Shown here one piece after another: positions 1 through 11,160 of a stretch of 64,000 bases of DNA; within the stretch, counting starts at the first letter, position 1, and each line of letters begins with the position of its first letter. Source of the stretch: Rubrivivax sp. (GTDB lineage: Bacteria; Pseudomonadota; Gammaproteobacteria; Burkholderiales; Burkholderiaceae_C); NCBI GenBank assembly GCA_027484825.1, contig JAIXSE010000001.1, positions 124,001-188,000 on the forward strand, written 5' to 3'. The translations under genes and the position numbers were made by a program. The notes under the pieces were generated by a model. That model was not told the DNA's origin. It saw nothing but the letters and a program-made list of their open reading frames with translations, and did no database searches.

Positions 1-1213
1 CGCCGGTGGCGAAGGCCGAGCGCGACTGGCCGTTCATGGCGAAGGCGCGCGGCAGCGGCGCGGCCAGGAAGGCGCGGTAGAGGCGCTGCAGTTCAGGCGT
101 CGGCAGGGGCAGTGCGGAGAGATCCGCCACATCCGCATGTCCCCGGTCATGATCGGGCGGATACAGCAGGGCACCGGGCAAGTCGACACCCAGCGGCCGC
201 AGGAAGCGATCGACCACCGGTTGCCACAGGTCGTTGGCATCGGTGAACAGGCGATGGCCTTCCTGGCCCACCGGGGGCAGCAATTGCCAGCTCATGCTGC
301 CTCCCGCCGACTGGTAGGCCTGCGCCCACTGACGGGGCCAGCGGGTCCCGAACAGATGGTCGTTGTCGGCATACAGCCAGAGCGTCGGCACCGGCCGAGG
401 GGCCAGCCGTTGCAGGCTGCCCAAACGGGCGACTTCCTGCTCCAGCAGATCGGGGCGGCAGGGGCTGGCGACGGCATCTGGCCGCCCCCCGTGGCCGCCC
501 GACACATTGATGACCGCCATCACGGACGGATGGGGTCCGGATGAGGGGCTCGCCTCCGCAGCCGTGCCTGAGAGCTGGGCCAGGGCGGCGAGCGAGGCCA
601 GGCCGCCGACGGACTGCCCCACCAGCACCGTGCGGGACGCATCGATGTCCGGCTGCGCCGCCATGAAACGCAGCACCTCGGCCACCTGCTGACCGGCCGC
701 GTTCAGCGCGGCGGTGTAGCGCGGCTGATCGCAGCGCAGGTTGGATTCGGGGTCGCCGACCGAGGCCAGTTCCCCATAGCCCAGCCGCAGGGGAACGGCC
801 ACTGCAAAGCCCTTGCGGACGAAGAAGCGCGCGGCGGATTCGTAGCGCTGCCGCTCATAGCGGGCACGCTCGCGCCAGTCGCGCCCGTGATTGAGGATGG
901 CCAGCGGGAACGGACCGCGACCGGCGGGACGGAACACGGTGACCGGCAGGTCCCCGCTCACCCCACGGCCCGCCGAGTCGGTGACCCGCACCGGCACGCG
1001 CTCGATGCGCTCTCGCAGATCCGGCGCCCAGGGACTGGCTGTGCGCACCGGCACCGGCACGGGCACCGGCACCGCCCGGCCGGTGGACGGGGCCGCAGGT
1101 TCCGTCTGCGCGTGGACCGCAGGCATCGGGCCGAGGAGCGCAAGCAAGGACACGAGCGCCGCCATGCGCGCCCCTGTGCCCTGCATCGCTCGGATGGCCC
1201 GGCCTGACTTCAT
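1..1213 (-). CDS. exported alpha/beta hydrolase (partial, C-terminus beyond window)
   Basis: The frame opens with a Sec-type signal peptide (hydrophobic stretch at about residues 18-31 ending AVHAQ) and is open to the window edge, so about 404 residues are visible without a stop. A serine nucleophile elbow GQSVGG near residue 215, preceded by an NHGRD segment typical of dienelactone-hydrolase-like enzymes, indicates an alpha/beta hydrolase acting outside the cytoplasm. The substrate cannot be told. A short Val-Pro repeat (VPVPVPVPV, + strand 1046-1072) lies between the signal peptide and the catalytic domain. The start overlaps the stop of the upstream GNAT gene by an ATGA, so it is probably the third gene of an mccB-GNAT-hydrolase operon. 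Hydrolase fold is fairly sure; specific function is unknown. Confidence 0.8.
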   Translation of the reverse strand, partial: MKSGRAIRAMQGTGARMAALVSLLALLGPMPAVHAQTEPAAPSTGRAVPVPVPVPVRTASPWAPDLRERIERVPVRVTDSAGRGVSGDLPVTVFRPAGRGPFPLAILNHGRDWRERARYERQRYESAARFFVRKGFAVAVPLRLGYGELASVGDPESNLRCDQPRYTAALNAAGQQVAEVLRFMAAQPDIDASRTVLVGQSVGGLASLAALAQLSGTAAEASPSSGPHPSVMAVINVSGGHGGRPDAVASPCRPDLLEQEVARLGSLQRLAPRPVPTLWLYADNDHLFGTRWPRQWAQAYQSAGGSMSWQLLPPVGQEGHRLFTDANDLWQPVVDRFLRPLGVDLPGALLYPPDHDRGHADVADLSALPLPTPELQRLYRAFLAAPLPRAFAMNGQSRSAFATG

Positions 1214-1860
1214 GCCTTCAGGCCTTGCTCGGTGGGGTCATGTCCCAGCGCCTTGCGCATCAGCACGCTGCGATAGGTCTTGCCTTCCCATTGCACATCC
1301 CCCAGCAATTGATAGCCGCGTCGCTCATACCGCTGTCGCAGGGCGATGGCCGGCATGGCGGTGTCCAGGGCAACCGCGGTGTAGCCCTCCTGCCGGGCCC
1401 AGTCCTCGGCGGCATCCATCAGACGCTCGCCAAGGCCACGGCCGCGGCAATCCGGATGAACCGCCAGCTGCGACAGGATGGCCGTTCCCGCCTCGGTGTA
1501 GCAGGGCGTGTCCAGACTCCATGCGTCCACACCGGGCCGGTAGGGGCCGCGCACCATCACCGTACCCACCAGACGCAGGCGCCCGTCCACATCCACCTGC
1601 TCAGCCAGGATGCACTGCCCAGCCGACACGCGCTTGGCCGTGAGCGACACCGGCTGATCCACCGCCGTGAAGTTCCAGCCCTGTGCCGCGAGCGACGCAT
1701 AGGACTGATGCAGCAGCGCAGTGAGCGCTTCCAGGGAGTCGGCGGCGGTCAGCGGACGCAGACGGATATCGGCCGTGTCGCCAATGGTCATGGGAGCGGC
1801 GACAGGAGTGGCGACAGGAGCGCCGATGGGGTCATTCATGGCAGCAGGCATCAAGGCCAT
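1210..1860 (-). CDS. GNAT-family N-acetyltransferase
   Basis: A 216-residue protein with the GNAT acetyl-CoA-binding signature: a beta-strand ending LSQLAVHPDCRGRGLGERLM (Q/RxxGxG/A pattern RGRGLG near residue 138) followed by an AVALDTAM strand and a C-terminal Y-x-x-x-GY element. It should transfer an acetyl group from acetyl-CoA to an amine, but the substrate is not predictable. The first 25 residues are Pro/Ala/Val-rich with a small repeat, and internal Met codons at positions 4 and 8 are alternative starts. It lies 25 nt downstream of mccB and overlaps the hydrolase start by 4 nt, so all three are probably co-transcribed. Confidence 0.85.
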   Translation of the reverse strand: MALMPAAMNDPIGAPVATPVAAPMTIGDTADIRLRPLTAADSLEALTALLHQSYASLAAQGWNFTAVDQPVSLTAKRVSAGQCILAEQVDVDGRLRLVGTVMVRGPYRPGVDAWSLDTPCYTEAGTAILSQLAVHPDCRGRGLGERLMDAAEDWARQEGYTAVALDTAMPAIALRQRYERRGYQLLGDVQWEGKTYRSVLMRKALGHDPTEQGLKA

Positions 1861-1885
1861 CCAGGCTGTTCAGGTCCCGGAATCT

Positions 1886-3493
<1,608 letters not shown>

Positions 3494-3538
3494 GGAGTCT
3501 CCTGGGCGCCCGGCTCGGCCGATAGGGACCCGGGCTTT

Positions 3539-3553
3539 GTGAGTATGGCTCAA
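3539..3553. promoter_or_regulatory. putative TetR operator, mccB-proximal
   Basis: Inverted repeat GTGAG-TATGG-CTCAA, with four perfectly paired arm positions (TGAG/CTCA) and the fifth mismatched. It shares arm sequence and 5-nt spacing with the site at 3675-3689, the only other such site I noticed in this divergent region. It lies 46 nt upstream of the mccB start, where a repressor would act. Confidence 0.5.
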
Positions 3554-3674
3554 TTTTGGGGATCGGCGCCTTGTGGGCGAGATCCGCACCCTTCGTGCCG
3601 CAGCATCATGTCAGCGGCGGCAGCGGGTCGCGGCGCGAAGCATACGCGAGATGACCCGGGGGCGACAACCATAC

Positions 3675-3703
3675 TTGAGCCCGACTCAATAACTCGCCAC
3701 AAT
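3675..3703 (+). promoter_or_regulatory. TetR-gene promoter overlapping its putative operator
   Basis: A perfect inverted repeat TTGAG-CCCGA-CTCAA (3675-3689) overlaps a plausible -35 hexamer TTGAGC (3675-3680), followed after 17 nt by a -10 CACAAT (3698-3703). This layout predicts autorepression by the downstream TetR protein. The expected transcription start near 3710 is only about 3 nt before the ATG at 3713, which has no ribosome-binding site, so the transcript may be essentially leaderless. Confidence 0.5.
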
Positions 3704-3712
3704 CCGGCTCTC

Positions 3713-4543
3713 ATGAGCCCGCCTGCCCCCTCTGCCCCTTCTTCTGCCCCTTCTGCGCCTGTGCACCCGTCGCGGGACGGCGCCTCCACCGGCAACAACG
3801 CCGCCCCCAGCGCCGCCAGCCTGCCGACGCAGCGGCGTTCACCGGTCGGCGCCAAGGCGGAGCAGCGGGTGCGGGACATCCTGCGCGAGAGCCGCGCGGT
3901 GTTTGCCGAACGCGGTTATGAGCGGGCCACCACCACCGAAATCGCTCAGCGGCTGGGGATTTCCGAGGCCACGGTGTTCACCTATTTCCGCGGCAAGCGC
4001 GAGCTGTGCATGCGGGTGATCGGGGACTGGTATGACGAGATCATCGACGCCATCGAGACCGGGCTGCCGCGGGAGCGGCCAGTGCGGGACCAGCTGGAAT
4101 TCGTGGTGCACACCCATCTGCGACTGTTCCTGATCCAGGGCACGGGGCTGTGCGAGCTGGTGCTGTCGGAGGGACGCAAGCGGGAGGCGACGCTGACGCT
4201 GAGTCAGGACGACGGCCAGTCGTTCGGGGCCGCATTCGTGGAACTGCAGCGTCGTTACACGGCCCCGCTGATGGACCTGCTCTCACGCGGGCAGAAGGCC
4301 GGGGAAGTGCGGCAGGACATTCCGCTGCGCATGCTGCGCTCGCTGGTGTTCGGCCCGATGGAGCACCTGCTGTGGGAGGTGATCATCGCCGGCCGCGAGA
4401 TCCAGGTGGACCGTGCCGCGCGTGACCTGGTCGCCCTGCTCTGGCCAGCCTTGCAGGCGCCGGACCAGGAACTGCAGTCGCTGCGGCGGCTCAAGGCTCA
4501 GGTGGGGGCGGCGCTGGCGGCGTCGGAGGGCGCGAGTCGCTGA
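3713..4543 (+). CDS. TetR-family transcriptional regulator
   Basis: A 276-residue regulator. A Ser/Pro/Ala-rich N-terminal tail of about 45 residues precedes a classic TetR helix-turn-helix (residues about 55-100, with FAERGYERATTTEIAQRLGI and ATVFTYFRGKRELC). The C-terminal ligand-binding domain resembles regulators of acyl-CoA metabolism only in general terms. It is divergent from mccB, with matching inverted repeats near both starts, so I infer control of mccB and of itself, with an acyl-CoA as a reasonable but unproven ligand. The start is the first ATG after the predicted promoter; the disordered tail makes the exact start uncertain. Confidence 0.85.
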   Translation: MSPPAPSAPSSAPSAPVHPSRDGASTGNNAAPSAASLPTQRRSPVGAKAEQRVRDILRESRAVFAERGYERATTTEIAQRLGISEATVFTYFRGKRELCMRVIGDWYDEIIDAIETGLPRERPVRDQLEFVVHTHLRLFLIQGTGLCELVLSEGRKREATLTLSQDDGQSFGAAFVELQRRYTAPLMDLLSRGQKAGEVRQDIPLRMLRSLVFGPMEHLLWEVIIAGREIQVDRAARDLVALLWPALQAPDQELQSLRRLKAQVGAALAASEGASR

Positions 4544-4661
4544 GCCATGCCGCCCGCCGTGGACGCAGGCCAGGAACGGTCAAAGTGCCGTCACGCAGCC
4601 CCTTGCCCGCAGCGCTGGCGCATGACGCTGTTACCCTTGCGGCCATTCGAAGGTCTCCCCG

Positions 4662-4940
4662 ATGCAGAAGCTCTCTCCCGTCAAGGTCGTTGCCGCCCTC
4701 ACCGCCATCCTGATGGCCGTTGTCTTTCTGGTGGTCGCCACCCGGATGCGTGAAGGCGCGGCCGGCATGTTCTCGGCCGCACGCGCCAACACCGCCAACA
4801 TGACCAAACGCGCGCCTGCCTCGGCCCCTGCGGTCGAGGAAGGCGCCCGCGCGTCCGGCAGCCGGGTCATCCCCATCGGCGTGGTGCCTGCCCAGGCGCC
4901 AGCGCCCACACGGGCGCCCGCCTCCGCCCCCACCCGCTGA
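4662..4940 (+). CDS. small single-span membrane protein, unknown function
   Basis: A 92-residue product with one clear hydrophobic segment at residues 8-26 (VVAALTAILMAVVFLVVAT) and a C-terminal tail rich in Ala, Pro and Arg. Such proteins may be inner-membrane anchored with a periplasmic tail. I do not recognise the family. It sits alone between the TetR gene and iorA, with no strong ribosome-binding site visible. The 196 nt that follow, up to iorA, contain only an inverted repeat. It could be a chance reading frame in GC-rich DNA, but the hydrophobic segment and position argue mildly for a real gene. Confidence 0.45.
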   Translation: MQKLSPVKVVAALTAILMAVVFLVVATRMREGAAGMFSAARANTANMTKRAPASAPAVEEGARASGSRVIPIGVVPAQAPAPTRAPASAPTR

Positions 4941-5034
4941 TCCCAGCCGCTGAACCTGCCCGCTGAAGCGCACCTCTGCGCAGCCCCGTCCCCACGGCGG
5001 GCCCGGGCGATCACGCAACCCCTCCGTAGGATCA

Positions 5035-5070
5035 GGCAAGCACGCCCCAGCGTTTTTGGATACGCTTGCC
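5035..5070. repeat. inverted repeat upstream of iorA
   Basis: Arms GGCAAGC (5035-5041) and GCTTGCC (5064-5070) are perfect complements separated by 22 nt, about 70 nt upstream of iorA. It may be an operator or a leader hairpin. No regulator gene is adjacent to support either reading. Confidence 0.3.
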
Positions 5071-5137
5071 CACCTTCGCCCCGGCGCCGCCGCCCATCCG
5101 GGATGGAACGACCGTGGCAATCCCCCGGAGGAGAGTC

Positions 5138-5614
5138 ATGACAATCAAGCTGACGGTCAACGGAACACCGGTCTCGCTGGACGCGGACCCGCAAATGCCC
5201 CTGCTGTGGGCCCTGCGTGAGCAGCTCCAGCTCACCGGCACCAAATTCGGTTGCGGCATGGCCCTGTGCGGCGCCTGCACCGTTCATCTGGACGGCCAGC
5301 CGGTGCGCTCCTGCCAGACACCGCTGGAAGCAGCGGCCGGCAAGAAGATCACCACCATCGAAGGCGTTGGCGCCACACCCGCCGGCAAGGCGGTGCAATA
5401 CGCCTGGCTCAAGATCGACGTACCGCAGTGCGGTTACTGCCAAAGCGGCCAGATCATGAGCGCGTCCGCCCTGCTGGCCGGTAATCGCAAGCCCACCGAC
5501 ACCGACATCGACAACGCCATGAGCGGCAACATCTGCCGCTGCGGCACCTACAACCAGATCCGGGCCGCCATCCATGATGCGTCGGCCCAGCTGAACAAGG
5601 GAGGCCGCGCATGA
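5138..5614 (+). CDS. iorA: isoquinoline 1-oxidoreductase-type 2Fe-2S subunit
   Basis: A 158-residue small subunit of a xanthine-dehydrogenase-family molybdenum hydroxylase. The plant-ferredoxin-type cluster motif is in the N-terminal half ([19 protein letters not shown], with a further Cys at RSCQT), and the second 2Fe-2S motif of the alpha-helical C-terminal half is CGYCQSGQ with GNICRCGTY. Together they carry two clusters that move electrons from the molybdenum cofactor. The ATG at 5138 follows a strong GGAGGAGAG ribosome-binding site. The stop overlaps the iorB start by ATGA, so translation is coupled. True substrate is unknown; 'isoquinoline' only names the family. Confidence 0.9.
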   Translation: MTIKLTVNGTPVSLDADPQMPLLWALREQLQLTGTKFGCGMALCGACTVHLDGQPVRSCQTPLEAAAGKKITTIEGVGATPAGKAVQYAWLKIDVPQCGYCQSGQIMSASALLAGNRKPTDTDIDNAMSGNICRCGTYNQIRAAIHDASAQLNKGGRA

Positions 5615-7773
5615 GCACCGATCTGCTGTCCCCCGCCGGTGCCAGCCGCCGCTCGCTGCTCAAGGGCGGCGCGGCCCTGAGCCTGTCCTTCACCCTGCCA
5701 CTGGCCGCAGGCCGTCTGGCCCTGGCGGCCTCCGCGCCGGCCGGCAGCCCCAGCAACACCTTCGCGCCCAATGCCTGGCTGCGCATCACGCCGGACAACC
5801 GCGTCACCGTGGTCTGCGGCTCCGCGGAAATGGGCCAGGGCGTCCTCACCGCCATCCCGATGATGGTGGCTGAAGAGCTGGATGCCGACTGGTCGCAGGT
5901 CAGCGTCGAGCAGGCACCGGTGGACCAGGCCTACAACAATCCGATGTTCGGCATGCAGGCCACCGGCGGCAGCACCACCGTGCGCGCCCACTGGACGCCG
6001 GTGCGCCAGGCCGGCGCCGCCGCCCGCCAGATGCTGGTGGCCGCTGCGGCCCAGCAGTGGAAGGTGCCGGTCGGCGATCTGCGCACCGAACGCGGATTCG
6101 TGATCGGCCCTGGTGGCAAGAAGGCCAGCTACGGATCGCTGGTCGGCACCGCCGCCACCCTGCCCGTGCCGGAGAAGCCCGCGCTGAAGGACCGCAAGGA
6201 CTTCCGCATCATGGGCAAGCCGACCAAGCGGCTGGACAGCGCCGCCAAGATCAACGGCACCGCCAAGTTCGGCATCGACGCGCAGGTGGACGGCATGCTG
6301 ATCGCCGTCATGGCCCGCGCCCCGATCGCCGGGGCCAAGCCCAAGGCCTTCGATGAAGCCAAGGCCAAGGCCGTACCGGGCGTGCGCAAGGTCATCACCC
6401 TGCCCTCCGGCGTGGCCGTGCTGGCCGACGGCTACTGGGCTGCCCGCCAGGGGCGCGATGCGCTGGCCGTGGAATGGGACCTGGGCCCGCATGCGGACCT
6501 GTCGCAGGACAAGGTCTCCACCACGCTGGACCAGGCCCTGACCGACGCCAAGGCGGTCGCCCGTGAAGAAGGGCAGGCGCCCGATGCCGCTTCGGGCCGC
6601 ATCGAAGCCCAATACGACGTGCCCTATCTGGCCCATGCCTGCATGGAGCCGCTGAACTGCCTGGCCTGGGTCCAGGGGGACTCGGTCACCATCTGGGCCG
6701 GCACCCAGAGCCAGGGCCCGGCCCAGGGCATCCTCGGTCAGGTGGCGCAGGTGACACCAGCCAAGGTCAAGGTCAACACCCTGCTGCTGGGCGGCGGCTT
6801 CGGTCGGCGCTTCGCCCCGGACTTCACCATCGACGCCACGCTGCTCTCCAAGATCAGCGGCAGCCCGGTCAAGCTGATCTACGCCCGGGAAGACGACATG
6901 GCGGCCGGCTTCTACCGCCCGACCTCGCGCGTGCGCTTCGCAGCGGCGCTGGATGACCAGGGACGTCCGACGCAGCTCAAGGCGACCGTGGCCACCCCGT
7001 CCATCATGGCGGCCTCCGGGTTCATGAAGATTCCGGACACCGGCGTGGACAGCATGGCGGTGGAAGGCCTGGCCGACCATCCCTACAGCATCCCCAACCA
7101 GCGCATCCTCTACGGCCGCGCGGAACCGGGACCGCAGGTGTGGTTCTGGCGGTCAGTGGGCCATTCGCAAAATGCCTTCTTCATCGAAAGCTTCATCGAT
7201 GAGCTGGCGCACGCCGCCAAGGCCGATCCGCTGCAATACCGGCTCGCCTTGCTGGACAAGCAGCCCCGCGCCAAACGGGTGCTGGAGCTGGCCGCCAGCA
7301 AGGCCGGCTGGAAGACGCCTGCCCCCGCGGGACGGTTCCGCGGTCTGGCGGTGGCGGAGAGCTTCGGCACCTTCGTGGCGGAAGTGGCCGAAGTGTCGGT
7401 GGGCGACGATGGCGCCATCCGGGTGCACAAGGTGACCGCCGCGGTGGACTGCGGCCAGACCGTCAATCCGCAGACCATTGCCCGCCAGATTGAAGGCGCG
7501 GTGGTTTACGGGCTGTCCGCCGCCCTGTATGGACGCATCAGCTTCAAGGACGGCAAGGTGGAGCAGAGCAACTTCCACGACTATCCCGTGCTGCGCATGA
7601 ACGAGATGCCCAAGGCGGAGGTGCATATCGTGGACAGCAACGAAGCCCCGGGCGGCATCGGTGAACCCGGCACGCCGCCGATTGCACCGGCCGTGGCCAA
7701 TGCCCTCTTTGCCGCCACCGGCAAGCGGCTGCGGGCGCTGCCGTTTGACACCGCAGCGCTCAAAAAAGCCTAA
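5611..7773 (+). CDS. iorB: isoquinoline 1-oxidoreductase-type molybdopterin subunit
   Basis: A 720-residue large subunit of the IorAB type. It has a twin-arginine export signal (SRRSLLKGG at residues 12-20 followed by a hydrophobic segment ending ALAA), so the complex is probably folded in the cytoplasm and exported to the periplasm. Molybdenum-cofactor-binding features include [29 protein letters not shown], and the C-terminal [18 protein letters not shown] whose Glu is the family's catalytic base. It hydroxylates N-heterocycles or aldehydes in characterised relatives. No cofactor-insertion (XdhC-like) gene is adjacent. It is followed by a strong terminator. Confidence 0.9.
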   Translation: MSTDLLSPAGASRRSLLKGGAALSLSFTLPLAAGRLALAASAPAGSPSNTFAPNAWLRITPDNRVTVVCGSAEMGQGVLTAIPMMVAEELDADWSQVSVEQAPVDQAYNNPMFGMQATGGSTTVRAHWTPVRQAGAAARQMLVAAAAQQWKVPVGDLRTERGFVIGPGGKKASYGSLVGTAATLPVPEKPALKDRKDFRIMGKPTKRLDSAAKINGTAKFGIDAQVDGMLIAVMARAPIAGAKPKAFDEAKAKAVPGVRKVITLPSGVAVLADGYWAARQGRDALAVEWDLGPHADLSQDKVSTTLDQALTDAKAVAREEGQAPDAASGRIEAQYDVPYLAHACMEPLNCLAWVQGDSVTIWAGTQSQGPAQGILGQVAQVTPAKVKVNTLLLGGGFGRRFAPDFTIDATLLSKISGSPVKLIYAREDDMAAGFYRPTSRVRFAAALDDQGRPTQLKATVATPSIMAASGFMKIPDTGVDSMAVEGLADHPYSIPNQRILYGRAEPGPQVWFWRSVGHSQNAFFIESFIDELAHAAKADPLQYRLALLDKQPRAKRVLELAASKAGWKTPAPAGRFRGLAVAESFGTFVAEVAEVSVGDDGAIRVHKVTAAVDCGQTVNPQTIARQIEGAVVYGLSAALYGRISFKDGKVEQSNFHDYPVLRMNEMPKAEVHIVDSNEAPGGIGEPGTPPIAPAVANALFAATGKRLRALPFDTAALKKA

Positions 7774-7826
7774 GGCAAGGACGACGCCTGTGACGGGCGT
7801 CGCCACCGCCTGAACGCATCTTCAAG

Positions 7827-7852
7827 GCGCCTCCCGACGGAGGCGCTTTTTT
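7827..7852 (+). terminator. rho-independent terminator after iorB
   Basis: Perfect 8-bp stem GCGCCTCC / GGAGGCGC with a 4-nt CGAC loop, followed immediately by six T residues. It lies 53 nt after the iorB stop and before the oppositely oriented copZ. Confidence 0.9.
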
Positions 7853-7870
7853 CTTGCCCGCCGCGTCTGC

Positions 7871-8065
7871 TCAGGCCGCTGGCGGGTAACCGGCCTCGCT
7901 CAGCACCGCCGCGAGTTGCTCGCGCGGCAGGCCGCTTTCCACCTTGACCGTCTTCTGTTCCAGGCTCACCTGCACGTCGGCATGGCCGTCCGCGCTCTTG
8001 AGGGCCTCGGTGACGGCCGCCAGGCAGTGGCCGCAGCTCATGTCGGGCAGTTTGAATTCATGCAT
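7871..8065 (-). CDS. copZ: copper chaperone, single heavy-metal-associated domain
   Basis: A 64-residue HMA-domain protein with the MSCGHC metal-binding motif at residues 9-14 and the conserved C-terminal GYPP. Such chaperones bind Cu(I) through the two cysteines and pass it to the N-terminal domains of CopA. It is divergent from copA, with its own CueR-type promoter (8110-8140), which predicts a start about 38 nt upstream. A GGAG ribosome-binding site precedes the ATG. Length and motif are entirely typical. Confidence 0.93.
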   Translation of the reverse strand: MHEFKLPDMSCGHCLAAVTEALKSADGHADVQVSLEQKTVKVESGLPREQLAAVLSEAGYPPAA

Positions 8066-8109
8066 GGGTCGCTCCGGTCATCGGTTCAAGTTCAAGTAAC
8101 AAGACTGCA

Positions 8110-8140
8110 AGGCTAAACCCTTCCACCATGGCAAGGTCAA
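8110..8140 (-). promoter_or_regulatory. CueR-type promoter for copZ
   Basis: Read on the minus strand: -35 TTGACC (8140-8135), 19-bp spacer, -10 TAGCCT (8115-8110). The spacer contains a dyad with half-sites ACCTTGCC and GGAAGGGT around a 5-bp centre (8137-8117). The over-long 19-bp spacer and this dyad are the signature of MerR-family copper promoters such as E. coli PcopA. Confidence 0.85.
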
Positions 8141-8184
8141 GGCCCCCGTCCGCCATCCGCCCCTCTCCCGGGAGGGGCATGGTG

Positions 8185-8215
8185 TTGACCTTCCCATCAT
8201 GGCAAGCTTGAGACT
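8185..8215 (+). promoter_or_regulatory. CueR-type promoter for copA
   Basis: -35 TTGACC (8185-8190), 19-bp spacer, weak -10 GAGACT (8210-8215). The dyad ACCTTCCC-N5-GGCAAGCT (8188-8208) matches the copZ operator in form. The predicted start of transcription falls at about 8222, on the annotated copA ATG. Confidence 0.75.
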
Positions 8216-8221
8216 TCCGCC

Positions 8222-10693
8222 ATGAACACCGCCACCTCCCCCCTCCCCTCGCCCGCCGTCAGCGGTGCTGCCACCGCGCCAACCGTGGAGCTTCGGCTGC
8301 CCATCCAGGGCATGACCTGCGCGAGTTGCGTGCGGCGGGTCGAGAAACGCTTGAGCGCAGTGGTCGGCGTCGTGGAGGCACAAGTCAATCTGGCGACGGA
8401 GCAGGCCACCGTGACGGCGGACGCCTCCCTGCCGGTCCAGGCCCTGAAGGAGGCGGTGGAAGCGGCTGGTTTCCGGGTCCCGGTGCAATCGACGCAGTTG
8501 GCCATCACCGGCATGACCTGTGCCAGTTGCGTGAGCCGGGTGGAGCGGGCGCTGCGCCGGGTGCCCGGGGTGCAGCAGGCAGAGGTGAATCTCGCCACTG
8601 AGACCGCCCATGTCACCAGCCTGGACGGGGTCAGCCCCGACACATTGATCGCGGCGGTGAGCAAGGCCGGCTATGCGGCAACGCTCGCGGGCGGCGACGA
8701 CCTCAGCGCGTCGGCAGAGCCGGTTCGCCCGCCCTGGTCCACCTCCGGCGGACCGGTTCTGGTGGCCGCATTGCTGTCCGCCCCGCTGGTGCTGCCGATG
8801 GTCGGCATGCTGCTGGGTCAGCACTGGATGCTGGGCGGCGGGTGGCAATGGCTGCTGGCCACGCCGGTTCAATTCTGGCTGGGCGCCCGCTTCTACCGGG
8901 CCGGCTGGGCCGCGCTCAAGGACCGCAGCGGCAACATGGACCTGCTGGTGGCCCTGGGCACCAGCGCGGCCTACGGTCTGAGTGTCTACAGCCTGCTGGC
9001 CGCGTCCCCGCATGCGGGGCATGGGGACGGGCCGGTGCCGCTGTATTTCGAGTCATCGGCCGCGGTGATCACGCTGGTGCTGCTGGGCAAGTGGCTGGAG
9101 GCCCGCGCCAAGCGGCAGACCCTGGGCGCGCTGGCCGCACTCAAGGCACTGCGACCGGACACCGCGCGGGTGCGCCGCGACGGTCAGGACCTGGACCTGC
9201 CGATGGCCCAGTTGCAGCACGGGGACCTGCTGGTGGTCCGCCCTGGCGAACGCATGCCCGCCGACGGCCGCATCGCCGAGGGCCAGAGCCTGGTGGATGA
9301 ATCGATGATCAGCGGCGAAAGCCTGCCGCAATCCCGCGGCCCTGGCGACCGGGTGGTGGGCGGCTCGGTCAATGGAGAAGGTCTGCTGCTGGTGACGGTC
9401 ACGGCGCTGGGCGCTGAATCGACGCTGTCGCGCATCGTGCGACTCGTCGAGAACGCGCAGGCCGGCAAGGCGCCGATCCAGCGGTTGGTGGACCGGGTCA
9501 GCGCCGTGTTCGTGCCGGTCGTGATCGGCGTGGCCCTGCTCACGCTGCTGGCCTGGGGGCTGGCGGCGGGGAACTGGTCGCAGGCGGTCATCCATGCGGT
9601 GGCCGTGCTGGTCATTGCCTGCCCCTGTGCCCTGGGACTGGCCACGCCGGCGGCGATCATGGTGGGCACCGGCACGGCGGCACGCCATGGGCTGCTCATC
9701 AAGGACGCCCAGGCCTTAGAGCAGGCCCGAGGCGTCACCACGGTGGTGTTCGACAAGACCGGCACGCTCACCGAAGGACGCCCGCATCTCGGCGCGTTGC
9801 TGACGTTCGGCGGCCTGTCGGAGGCGGATGCGCTGAGTCTGGCAGCCGCGCTGCAACAAGGCAGTGAACATCCGCTGGGCCGTGCGGTGCGCGAGGCCGC
9901 CGCCGAACGCGGCCTGACGGTGCCGGCCGCCACCGACACACGCGCCATTGCGGGCCGCGGCATCGAGGCTCGCGTCCAGGGTCGCCCGTTGATCCTGGGC
10001 AGCCGTCAATGGCTGGTGTCGCTGGGAACGCCCGCCGACGGCCTGGACGAGGCCGCCGCCAAGGCCCACGCACAGGGCATGACCGTGTCCTGGCTGGCCG
10101 AACGACAGGAAGGCTCGGCACCGCTGCCGCTGGCGATGCTGGCCTTTGGGGACCGCCTCAAGCCCGAATCGGTCGCCGCTGTCCAGCAACTGCGCGCCAT
10201 GGGCCTGCGCACCGTCATGCTGACCGGAGACAACCGCGCCGCCGCGCAAGCCGTGGCGGACCGCCTGGGACTGGACGAGGTCCACGCCGAATTGCTGCCC
10301 GAAGACAAGGCGCAACGGGTGGCGCAACTGCGCAGCGGCGGCGCCCATGTGGCCATGGTGGGGGACGGCATCAACGACGCGCCTGCCCTGGCCGCCGCCG
10401 ACGTGGGAATGGCCATGGGCGGCGGGACCGATGTAGCGATGGAAACCGCCGGCATCACGCTGATGCGCGGCGACCCGCGCCTGGTGGCCCAGGCCATCGG
10501 CCTGTCGCGGGCGACGGTGCGCAAGATCCGCCAGAACCTCTTCTGGGCGTTTGTGTACAACCTGCTGGGCATTCCACTGGCGGCGCTCGGGCTGCTGAGC
10601 CCGGTGATCGCCGGCGCGGCGATGGCGCTGTCCAGCGTCTCGGTGCTGGGCAATGCGTTGCTGCTCAAGCGCTGGAAGGGAGATCTGCAATGA
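8222..10693 (+). CDS. copA: copper-exporting P1B-type ATPase
   Basis: An 823-residue Cu(I) efflux ATPase of the inner membrane. Two N-terminal metal-binding domains each carry GMTCASC (residues 30-36 and 97-103). Eight hydrophobic segments surround the intramembrane CPC motif (467-469), the phosphorylated Asp is in DKTGT (511-515), and GDGIND is at 714-719. It pumps Cu(I) to the periplasm using ATP. The promoter position implies a leaderless message at the ATG 8222, which has no ribosome-binding site; a GTG about 63 nt downstream, closer to the first HMA domain, is an alternative start. The stop overlaps the cueR start. Confidence 0.95.
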   Translation: MNTATSPLPSPAVSGAATAPTVELRLPIQGMTCASCVRRVEKRLSAVVGVVEAQVNLATEQATVTADASLPVQALKEAVEAAGFRVPVQSTQLAITGMTCASCVSRVERALRRVPGVQQAEVNLATETAHVTSLDGVSPDTLIAAVSKAGYAATLAGGDDLSASAEPVRPPWSTSGGPVLVAALLSAPLVLPMVGMLLGQHWMLGGGWQWLLATPVQFWLGARFYRAGWAALKDRSGNMDLLVALGTSAAYGLSVYSLLAASPHAGHGDGPVPLYFESSAAVITLVLLGKWLEARAKRQTLGALAALKALRPDTARVRRDGQDLDLPMAQLQHGDLLVVRPGERMPADGRIAEGQSLVDESMISGESLPQSRGPGDRVVGGSVNGEGLLLVTVTALGAESTLSRIVRLVENAQAGKAPIQRLVDRVSAVFVPVVIGVALLTLLAWGLAAGNWSQAVIHAVAVLVIACPCALGLATPAAIMVGTGTAARHGLLIKDAQALEQARGVTTVVFDKTGTLTEGRPHLGALLTFGGLSEADALSLAAALQQGSEHPLGRAVREAAAERGLTVPAATDTRAIAGRGIEARVQGRPLILGSRQWLVSLGTPADGLDEAAAKAHAQGMTVSWLAERQEGSAPLPLAMLAFGDRLKPESVAAVQQLRAMGLRTVMLTGDNRAAAQAVADRLGLDEVHAELLPEDKAQRVAQLRSGGAHVAMVGDGINDAPALAAADVGMAMGGGTDVAMETAGITLMRGDPRLVAQAIGLSRATVRKIRQNLFWAFVYNLLGIPLAALGLLSPVIAGAAMALSSVSVLGNALLLKRWKGDLQ

Positions 10694-11160
10694 GTGCCAT
10701 GCCGCCCGTCAGAGCGTTGGGCACCGGCGCATCCCCCCAGTCGGCCAGCCCCGATGCCCGCTGGACCATCAAGGAAGCGGCGGAGCGCTCGGGCGTTTCC
10801 GCCAAGATGCTGCGCCACTACGAACAGCTGGGCCTGCTGCCGCCGGTGGCCCGCACGCAGGCCGGCTACCGCCTCTATGGAGAGCGGGAGGTGCACCTGC
10901 TGCGCTTCATCCGCCGGGCCCGCGACCTGGGTTTCTCGATGGCGGAAATCACCGAGCTGCTGGCGCTGTGGCGCAACCGCCGCCGTGCCAGCGCCCAGGT
11001 CAAGCGCATTGCACAGACCCACATTGCCGACCTGGACCGCCGACTGGCCGAGATGCAGGCGATGCGCCGCACCCTGGCCGAGCTGGCCGACTGCTGCCAC
11101 GGGGACGAGCGTCCCGACTGTCCCATTCTTGACGACCTTGCCCAAGGAGGCCCTCCATGA
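10690..11160 (+). CDS. cueR: MerR-family copper-responsive regulator
   Basis: A 156-residue MerR regulator. About 20 residues precede the winged helix ([26 protein letters not shown], roughly residues 24-49). After the coiled dimerisation helix, the metal loop [12 protein letters not shown] gives the two cysteines with seven intervening residues that hold Cu(I) in CueR. It overlaps the copA stop by ATGA and should activate the two 19-bp-spacer promoters at 8110-8140 and 8185-8215 by DNA distortion. The metal loop favours CueR over ZntR or CadR. Confidence 0.92.
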   Translation: MSAMPPVRALGTGASPQSASPDARWTIKEAAERSGVSAKMLRHYEQLGLLPPVARTQAGYRLYGEREVHLLRFIRRARDLGFSMAEITELLALWRNRRRASAQVKRIAQTHIADLDRRLAEMQAMRRTLAELADCCHGDERPDCPILDDLAQGGPP

